From: an uncultured Clostridia bacterium
GTDB taxonomy: Bacteria > Bacillota > Clostridia > Peptostreptococcales > Anaerovoracaceae
DNA length: 64,000 nt
Reading direction: 5' to 3'
NCBI GenBank assembly: GCA_945830395.1
Contig: CALZYE010000008.1
Coordinates: 1-64,000, forward strand
Shown: one piece after another, positions 57,243-64,000 of the stretch
Layout of the letters: each line of letters starts with the position of its first letter
Numbering within the stretch: position 1 is the stretch's first letter
Position numbers and translations under genes: made by a program
The notes under the pieces: generated by a model
The model's database searches: none
What the model was told of the DNA's origin: nothing
What the model saw: the letters and a program-made list of their open reading frames with translations, nothing else

Positions 57243-57722
57243 ATGAACGACTTTGATTTTATAAAGAAAATACGAAAGGAAGTTGAAATCTTGAATAAAA
57301 ACAATATAAGTTATGCTCGGGATTTAGTTATTCGCCACAGCAAAGACTATCAACTATACTTAAACCAATACACGGCAGACTGCAAAAAAAGTAAGGAAGT
57401 CTTGGATTACAAGCCTTACTTGGAATCTACCATGGAGGGGATATTCTATGCAGCCATAAACGAAGCTCTTTGGGATCCTATGACAAGTTCCGCTTCCCTT
57501 AAAAATATAGAGAAGATATGCAACTTGAAGCTCAGCTTAGACAAAACGGGAAAGGAAGCCGGTAAAAATCTTCACACCCCTACATACGCTGCAATTTTAA
57601 TCGCCGCATCTGTCTCGGAAGAACCTGTTTCCGCCGCAGAAACGGAAGATCTGTACAATTTGGATAAAAGCGTACGCTCTTACTTTGAAATGACGGCAAA
57701 GAAAATGTCGGAAGAGCTGTAG
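57243..57722 (+). CDS. hypothetical 159-aa helical protein
   Basis: ORF with upstream TTGAAA-N16-TATAAT promoter; no recognised family. Confidence 0.7.
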   Translation: MNDFDFIKKIRKEVEILNKNNISYARDLVIRHSKDYQLYLNQYTADCKKSKEVLDYKPYLESTMEGIFYAAINEALWDPMTSSASLKNIEKICNLKLSLDKTGKEAGKNLHTPTYAAILIAASVSEEPVSAAETEDLYNLDKSVRSYFEMTAKKMSEEL

Positions 57723-57767
57723 TTTCCCCGCGCGTGCCTTTTCCCCGAAAAAGACATAACTGAAAAG

Positions 57768-57806
57768 CCCCGCCTGAGGTGTTTCTGCAGCACATCAGAC
57801 GGGGCA
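57768..57806 (+). terminator. terminator between convergent genes
   Basis: GCCCCGcCTGAgGTG-tttctgcag-CACatCAGaCGGGGC then atatTTTTTT. Confidence 0.85.
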
Positions 57807-57818
57807 TATTTTTTAGGC

Positions 57819-59183
57819 TTATTTAACCTCTACCTCTATATATTTGCGGTTACCGAATACATCCACAGTTTTAACCACGACATCTCTATCATAAAAAAAG
57901 TCTTTATCTACTATACACAGTTGTTTTAACTTATTTTTTTCCCGAAAAAAAGTCTTATGTGAATTGAACACCCCTTCATCATCAATAAATCCCACGCTCC
58001 AGTATTTTAAATCTGTATTTGCAGAAACAGCAAGTTCATATTCCGTAAGATTCCGCTTTGCAATCTGTACCTTCCCACAGGGTTTATAGGTATCTGAGTT
58101 TCTTACACCGTCTTTTGCTCGCTCATCCCCATCTATCGCATCAGATGTTTTACGAAACTCAGAAGCTCTCCTAACCTCAAAGAACCCTTTCCTCTTAGCC
58201 ATTCTTTCAATACAGCTTTCAACTGCCAGATTACTTTCATCGCACACTATATATTTTCTTCCGAGATTCTCACAGGCTGCCGCCAAGGTACCGCTTCCTG
58301 AAAAGAAATCTCCGCAGAGATCTCCTTCAGATGTTGAGGACTCAATAATCCTCTCAAGCAACAACTCAGGTTTTTGCGTGGCGTAACCTGTACGCTCTTT
58401 TGAAGTTCTTCCCACCATATCTATATTCCAGACATCCTTCATATTGACCATGGTATACCATCCCTGCCCGTCCTCAAACTCCTCAACGCCCTTAAATCTG
58501 TAAGGTTTAAATTGTCTGTTGTAGGATTTTTCCTTTAAAGGATTAAACTTATACTTCGAGGTCTTGCTGTATACCAGAAGATTGTCATGTTTTCTGGAGA
58601 ATCTTCTGTTGCTGCTTCCTCCTGATTTATAGGTCCAAATCACCTCATTGACGAAGTTTTTCTCTCCGAAGATTTCATCCATCAGTATCTTTGCATAGTG
58701 AACGATATGCCAGTCCAAGTGAAGCCATATAAGACCCTCATCTGAGAGAACTTCCTTCATAAGAAGCAAACCTGACGCAAGCTGAATCAGATAATCCTTC
58801 TTTCCGCTTTTCCATTTATCCTCATACGCCAAGTGTTTTACATTCTCCTCACCTAAGCTCAATGTAGCGTGATAGTTGGTCCTTGTAAAAAACGGCGGAT
58901 CTATGTATATGAGGCTGAATCTATTTCGATATTCCGGGCAATTTGCCAATTTCTTCAGTAAAACAATATTGTTTGCGTGATAAATCTTATTACGAAACAT
59001 ATTTTCGCCGTCCGCTTCCTGCGAAACTTGGCTATTTTCTTCAAAAGCTTTATTGAAAATTTCTGTTTTTCTAAAAGAACATTCAGAAGTTTTATTTACA
59101 ATATTCCTTGCATCTTCAATAATTTCAATATAATCTTTTATACTCATAATATCATTTTGCATTTCTAAATGTTTCCAGTACAT
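57819..59183 (-). CDS. solitary site-specific DNA methyltransferase (beta-class N6-adenine/N4-cytosine)
   Basis: LIYIDPPFFTRTNYH (motif IV) precedes GDFFSGSGTLAAACENLGRKYIVCDES (motif I); no restriction gene nearby. Confidence 0.9.
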   Translation of the reverse strand: MYWKHLEMQNDIMSIKDYIEIIEDARNIVNKTSECSFRKTEIFNKAFEENSQVSQEADGENMFRNKIYHANNIVLLKKLANCPEYRNRFSLIYIDPPFFTRTNYHATLSLGEENVKHLAYEDKWKSGKKDYLIQLASGLLLMKEVLSDEGLIWLHLDWHIVHYAKILMDEIFGEKNFVNEVIWTYKSGGSSNRRFSRKHDNLLVYSKTSKYKFNPLKEKSYNRQFKPYRFKGVEEFEDGQGWYTMVNMKDVWNIDMVGRTSKERTGYATQKPELLLERIIESSTSEGDLCGDFFSGSGTLAAACENLGRKYIVCDESNLAVESCIERMAKRKGFFEVRRASEFRKTSDAIDGDERAKDGVRNSDTYKPCGKVQIAKRNLTEYELAVSANTDLKYWSVGFIDDEGVFNSHKTFFREKNKLKQLCIVDKDFFYDRDVVVKTVDVFGNRKYIEVEVK

Positions 59184-59802
59184 GCTCTGTAATTCGAGCC
59201 GTAAGTCCCCAAATAGTCCTTCCGTCTATTTTCACAACGGGAATTATCCACGAGCCTTGGCGCCACTTATATTCTCTGTCTATGCCGATTTTCTCGTACG
59301 GAAAATCATCTCCCATTTCGCCTACAACTCTTTGGTGAATATGTTCAAACGGTACATTCCTTAGTTCCTCAATATCCACTAAAAAAAGTTCCTGTACCTC
59401 ACTTCTTTCAATTTCGGCATCAACATAATCTTCGTACTCTATGAGTCCTATATATGTGTACAGAGTGTAATTTGCATAGCCTTGGAGAATGCCTCCGGTT
59501 CCAATCTCTTTGATTTTTTCTGAAGAAATACCCGTCTCTTCTGCCGTTTCTCTATATGCCGCCTCTTTGAAGGTTTCCCCCTCTTCAACATGACCTCCCG
59601 GAAAACAAATCTCCCCCGGATCGCTGTCCAGCTCGCCGGATCTCACCTCATACATGAAAAACAGTTTTTCGCCCCTCCTTACTATGGGCACGAGCACGCT
59701 GAAGTCCTTATGTTTTCCGATATATTCGGCAGGCCTGTCTTTATATAATTTCATTATTTTTTCTAAATTAATCATGCTGCAACCTATTAAAAAAAGGGGC
59801 AA
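59152..59802 (-). CDS. NUDIX hydrolase, CoA pyrophosphatase-like
   Basis: GEICFPGGHVEEGETFKEAAYRETAEETGI. Confidence 0.92.
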   Translation of the reverse strand: MPLFLIGCSMINLEKIMKLYKDRPAEYIGKHKDFSVLVPIVRRGEKLFFMYEVRSGELDSDPGEICFPGGHVEEGETFKEAAYRETAEETGISSEKIKEIGTGGILQGYANYTLYTYIGLIEYEDYVDAEIERSEVQELFLVDIEELRNVPFEHIHQRVVGEMGDDFPYEKIGIDREYKWRQGSWIIPVVKIDGRTIWGLTARITEHVLETFRNAK

Positions 59803-59837
59803 AACTGCCCCTGTATTTACTTAATTATTGAGTTCTC

Positions 59838-60299
59838 TCAGTTCAAAAGCTCGTAACCTGAAAAATCAACGCCTATCATCTCTTCCATCTCAGCCGACAG
59901 ACTCACTACAAAATTCATTCCGTAGTTCTTTGAAATAGCATCCAATCTCTGCAGAAATTCAGGAAGATCTCCCAGTGAGAAGTCTGCATGTTTCAATATA
60001 CTGTCAATATAAACAGTTTCTATATCGTGATCGGAACTGATGATTCCGTATATAAAACCAATATATTCATCGCTATTTGTAATATGTTCAAAGTCTTCCA
60101 TACATATTACTCTTATTCTATACTTGAGGTCGTACATTAATCTGGAATTTTTGTTTATAAAAATAACACTTCCCTTGCTGTTTTCAATCTGGTCATTTGC
60201 CAAGTCAATCATCTGCTTGGTTTTGCCGGTTCCTTTGTGTCCAATAAGTAGTTTAACCATATTATCGCCCTCCAATCGGTTTTCTTTTATTGCAGTCAA
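59838..60299 (-). CDS. small P-loop ATP-binding protein, unknown function
   Basis: KLLIGHKGTGKTKQMIDLAN Walker A. Confidence 0.75.
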   Translation of the reverse strand: MTAIKENRLEGDNMVKLLIGHKGTGKTKQMIDLANDQIENSKGSVIFINKNSRLMYDLKYRIRVICMEDFEHITNSDEYIGFIYGIISSDHDIETVYIDSILKHADFSLGDLPEFLQRLDAISKNYGMNFVVSLSAEMEEMIGVDFSGYELLN

Positions 60300-60380
60300 T
60301 TATACACCAAATTCAATTATTATTCAATCTAAAAAAACCTTTTTTTACAGAATTGCAGAAATAATTTGTACGCATTTTTT

Positions 60381-61397
60381 TCAGCTGTCCAATCTGAGTT
60401 GACCGCAGGCACCGCTTATATCTGCGCCCAGCTGTCTTCTTACAGTACACGGAATTCCATGCCTTTCCAGATAACCGCATATTTCTAATCCCCTGGATCT
60501 TCCCGCCGTTTTAAGTCCGTTTTCGCTCACCTCGTTCAGAGGAATTAAATTTATGTGGCATAGCATGCCCGAAACAAGTTTTTCCAATGCTTTTACGGTA
60601 TCCTCGTCATCGTTTATTCCCTTGATAAGTGCAAACTCAAAGGTCACTCTTCTGTGGGTTATCTCCGTATATTTTTTTGCCTGAGCCATAAGTTCCGAAA
60701 TATTGTATCTGTTGTTCACCGGCATTATCTCGCTTCTAATATCATCACTTACCGCATGCAGTGATATTGCAAGGTTTACCTGGGGAAAATCCTTCGCAAA
60801 TTTCTCTATCTCAGGGACAAGACCGCATGTGGATACGGTGAAGTTTCTCATCCCCATATTTCTTCCATTTGAGTCATTCATTATCGATAGAAATTTGGAG
60901 AGATTTTCATAGTTATCAAAAGGTTCCCCCGTGCCCATCACAACTACACGGCTCACCCTCTCTCCCGTTATGTTTTCAATATCCATAACCTGAGAAACAA
61001 GTTCCCCTGCCGTTAGGTTTCTTGCAAGTCCCAAAAGTCCCGACGCACAGAATTTACAACCCATTCTGCATCCTGCCTGAGATGAAATACAAACGCTGTT
61101 TCCATATTTGTACTTCATGAATACGCTTTCCACCTTATGTCCGTCCTCCAAAACGAAAAGAAACTTCTGAGTCCCGTCTTCCTTGGACATCTGTCTTTTT
61201 TCCAATGTTAAAGTTCCCGGGCTGCACTTTTTTTCCAACTCATTTAGGAAAGCTTCCGGCAGATTTTTCATCTCCCGGAAGCTTTTTACACCCCTATATA
61301 TCCAGTTATAGATTTGTTTTGCCCGAAACTCAGGTTGACCCATATCTGCAACAAAATCCTGCAGTTCCGCCAGTGTAAAGTTTCTGAGATCAATCAT
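60381..61397 (-). CDS. rlmN: dual-specificity 23S rRNA/tRNA A2-methyltransferase
   Basis: SSQAGCRMGCKFCASGLLG, VVMGTGEPFDNYENL. Confidence 0.97.
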   Translation of the reverse strand: MIDLRNFTLAELQDFVADMGQPEFRAKQIYNWIYRGVKSFREMKNLPEAFLNELEKKCSPGTLTLEKRQMSKEDGTQKFLFVLEDGHKVESVFMKYKYGNSVCISSQAGCRMGCKFCASGLLGLARNLTAGELVSQVMDIENITGERVSRVVVMGTGEPFDNYENLSKFLSIMNDSNGRNMGMRNFTVSTCGLVPEIEKFAKDFPQVNLAISLHAVSDDIRSEIMPVNNRYNISELMAQAKKYTEITHRRVTFEFALIKGINDDEDTVKALEKLVSGMLCHINLIPLNEVSENGLKTAGRSRGLEICGYLERHGIPCTVRRQLGADISGACGQLRLDS

Positions 61398-64000
61398 TAT
61401 ACTCTCTCAACCTTAAGCCCTGTCTTGTGACCGTTAATATCAAACTCCGGCAGATTCGAGGCTTCCTCAAGGGTTAATGCCAAGGTTTCGCTCTTTATAT
61501 ACTCTTCATACTTACTCACTGCGCCCATAACTTCCGCATCTGCCGAAATAAATATATTGATATTATCCATCATTTCATAGTCATTCTGCTTCCGCATCTG
61601 CTGAATTTTAGAGATGGTTTCTCTTGCTATTCCTTCGTCTACCAGTTCCTTGCTCAGATTTGTATCAAGTATAGCAAATACATTGTTTTCCATAGCAACT
61701 GCAAAGCCCTCTTTAGCGGAAATCCTTATGTCTACAAATTCTTTCTCTACAGAAACCTTTTCTCCGTTTAAGTCAAGCTCCAGGCTGCCGTTCTTCTCAA
61801 GTTTTGCAATGAAGTTTTCCGCATTCTCCTTTGCAAGAGCCCCGCCAAAGGCCTTAATATTTTTTCCGAGGACAGGTCCTGCAACTTTGAAGTTAGGCTT
61901 CAAAGAGAAATCCATGTATTCGCCAAGCTCCTGTGCAAATACAACTTCTTTCACATTCAACTCCTCCATAATAAGCGGCGCCATGTCCTGTATAAGTTCC
62001 TTGTACTTTCCGTCCACGAGAACTCCTGCGAGAGGCTGACGAACCTTTAGACTCTCTTTTTCACGAATACCTCGTCCCAAGTTGCAGATTGCCCTTACAA
62101 CATCCATTCTTTCTTCCACTTTTTCGTCGATCAGCCGGCTATTGGCCTGAGGAAAGTAAGCCACATGTACGGTTTCTTCACCTGTCAGCTTCTGATACAT
62201 TTCATCTGAGATAAACGGAGCTATCGGTGCAATCATTCTGGCAACACCTTCAAGAACCTCGTAGGTGGTCGCAAAAACACTTTCCTTATCCCTGCTCATA
62301 CCTTCGCTGTAAAAACGCCGGCGTGCTCTTCTTATATACCAGTTGGAAAGGTCTTCGTTAACAAAGTCCGTAATTGCTCTGACGGTTTTCATGTGGTCGT
62401 AGGAATCCATATAATCCGTTACTTCTCCCACCAATTTGTTATATTTCGACAGAATCCATCTGTCAAGTTCAGGTCTTTCCTCATATGCAACATTGAGTTT
62501 CTTCACATCTATATCGTCCAGATTTCCGTAAAGCACAAAGAAGTTGTAAACATTCTTTAGGGTTCCAAAGAATTTGCTGACGATTTCCTGAAGTCCGTTT
62601 TCGTCAAATTTCGTAGGTGACCAGGCAGGAGAAACATTAAGCAGGTACCAGCGAGTTGCATCTGCACCGTATTTGTCGAGCATTTCAAATGGATTAACAG
62701 TATTTCCGATATGTTTTGACATCTTCTTTCCATTTTTGTCCAAAAGCAAATCGTTTACCAAAACATTCTTGTAAGGCGATTTGCCCATGATAAATGTAGA
62801 AATTGCCATAAGAGAATAGAACCATCCTCTCGTCTGGTCTATACCCTCGCAGATGAAGTCAGCCGGAAACAGCTTATCAAAATCATCTTTATGTTCAAAG
62901 GGATAATGCCACTGTGCAAACGGCATTGCTCCGGAGTCGAACCAGCAGTCTATTACCTCCGGGATTCTTGTCATCGGTTTTCCGCAGTGAGGACATTTAA
63001 CATGGACATCATCTACAAACGGACGATGAAGCTCTATGGTCTCATCTATTTTTTCTACTGCCTTTTCGAGAAGTTCCTGTCTGCTTCCGATACACTCAAG
63101 ATGTCCGCAATCACATCTCCAAATCGGGATAGGCATTCCCCAGTAGCGACTTCTTGAAATGGCCCAGTCCTTAACTTCTGCCAGCCAGTTTCCGAATCTC
63201 TTTTCACCCACAAACGGAGGGAACCAATTTACACTGTTGTTATTCTCAACCAGCTGCTCCTTAAGCTCGCTCATCTTAATATACCAACTTGGCTTCGCAT
63301 AGTAAACAAGGGGTGTTCCGCATCTCCAGCAGTGAGGGTAATTATGAGAAACCTTTTCCTTAGCAAAAATTTTATCATCCTTTGCAAGATACTTGATGAT
63401 TTCAACATCAAGCCCTTCTTCCATTACAAAATGCCCCTTCCAAGGAGTATCAGTATATTCTCCCCTTTCGTCAACCGGCTGAAGCATAGGCAAATCGTAT
63501 TTTCTTCCGCACTGGTAGTCGTCTTCACCGAAAGCAGGTGCAGAGTGAACTATGCCTGTACCGTCTTCAATGGAAACATAGTCCATACATGTTACAAAGA
63601 AAGCTTTTTTATCAGCTTTTATAAAAGGCATCAGCTGTTCATATTCCATATATTCAAGGTCTCTGCCCTTCATTTCCTCTAAGATCTCATAGCTGCCTTC
63701 CCCCAAAACTTTATCGGCAAGAGCCTTTGCCAGATAGAATACATTTCCTTCATCCTCGCCTGAGGTCATCTTCGCTTTTATGTAGTCAAAATCAGGCCCA
63801 ACTGTCAAGACCGTATTTGCAGCCAGCGTCCAAGGTGTGGTTGTCCATGCCAGGAAATACTCGTTTGCAGTCCCAACCTTCTTGAATTTAACCGTTAAGG
63901 TGTTTACCTTTACATCCTTATATCCTTGAGCAACTTCGTGGGAGGCAAGCCCCGTTCCGCATCTTGGACAGTACGGCAGAATCTTGTGTCCTTCGTAAAT
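61397..64000 (-). CDS. ileS: isoleucyl-tRNA synthetase (5' end beyond the window)
   Basis: KMSKHIGNTVNP (KMSKS-type), DQTRGWFYSLM, WAISRSRYWGMPIPIW; frame stays open from the listed TTG at 63808 to the window edge (IYEGHKILPYCPRCGTGLASHEVAQGYKDV...). Confidence 0.96.
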   Translation of the reverse strand: MYEGHKILPYCPRCGTGLASHEVAQGYKDVKVNTLTVKFKKVGTANEYFLAWTTTPWTLAANTVLTVGPDFDYIKAKMTSGEDEGNVFYLAKALADKVLGEGSYEILEEMKGRDLEYMEYEQLMPFIKADKKAFFVTCMDYVSIEDGTGIVHSAPAFGEDDYQCGRKYDLPMLQPVDERGEYTDTPWKGHFVMEEGLDVEIIKYLAKDDKIFAKEKVSHNYPHCWRCGTPLVYYAKPSWYIKMSELKEQLVENNNSVNWFPPFVGEKRFGNWLAEVKDWAISRSRYWGMPIPIWRCDCGHLECIGSRQELLEKAVEKIDETIELHRPFVDDVHVKCPHCGKPMTRIPEVIDCWFDSGAMPFAQWHYPFEHKDDFDKLFPADFICEGIDQTRGWFYSLMAISTFIMGKSPYKNVLVNDLLLDKNGKKMSKHIGNTVNPFEMLDKYGADATRWYLLNVSPAWSPTKFDENGLQEIVSKFFGTLKNVYNFFVLYGNLDDIDVKKLNVAYEERPELDRWILSKYNKLVGEVTDYMDSYDHMKTVRAITDFVNEDLSNWYIRRARRRFYSEGMSRDKESVFATTYEVLEGVARMIAPIAPFISDEMYQKLTGEETVHVAYFPQANSRLIDEKVEERMDVVRAICNLGRGIREKESLKVRQPLAGVLVDGKYKELIQDMAPLIMEELNVKEVVFAQELGEYMDFSLKPNFKVAGPVLGKNIKAFGGALAKENAENFIAKLEKNGSLELDLNGEKVSVEKEFVDIRISAKEGFAVAMENNVFAILDTNLSKELVDEGIARETISKIQQMRKQNDYEMMDNINIFISADAEVMGAVSKYEEYIKSETLALTLEEASNLPEFDINGHKTGLKVERV

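Overview
The window is 64 kb of a chromosome that looks like an anaerobic low-GC Firmicute (Clostridia), read without tools. Almost all genes are on the minus strand. From the right edge leftwards: (i) ~35-64 kb is ordinary housekeeping (ileS partial, rlmN, NUDIX, a lone beta-class DNA methyltransferase, tdk, glucosaminidase, queH, asnA, priA-def-fmt-yugP-rsmB-prpC-prkC-rsgA-rpe, PBP1A, comEC, holA, an EamA transporter). (ii) ~29-34.8 kb encodes a NuoE/NuoF-like pair plus a 1172-aa fusion (2Fe-2S + GltD/NfnB-like + FdhA/NuoG-like), resembling a Sporomusa-type electron-bifurcating transhydrogenase. (iii) 9.2-28.7 kb is a complete ethanolamine-utilisation (eut) microcompartment locus with ~9 shell paralogues, PduS/PduT-like electron-transfer parts, the EutV/EutW ANTAR system, and two antitermination leaders that can be read in the DNA. 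Each leader has twin hairpins with GATGNA hexaloops, the second overlapping a terminator. (iv) 6.4-9.1 kb carries a cobalamin riboswitch with its own promoter and terminator, followed by a frameshifted, sortase-anchored FMN-binding surface protein and a DUF2889-like protein. (v) 0.1-6.4 kb is an aminotransferase/thiolase/CoA-transferase operon behind a near-perfect sigma-54 promoter, next to a sigma-54 activator whose sensor half resembles the lysine-fermentation enzyme Kdd. The main leads are the riboswitch/FMN surface-protein unit, the enzyme-derived sigma-54 regulator, the EutV leader pair, the perfect 283-bp EutM duplication, and the fused bifurcating-type complex lacking a formate dehydrogenase active site. 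No CRISPR array, tRNA, rRNA, transposase or prophage was recognised.
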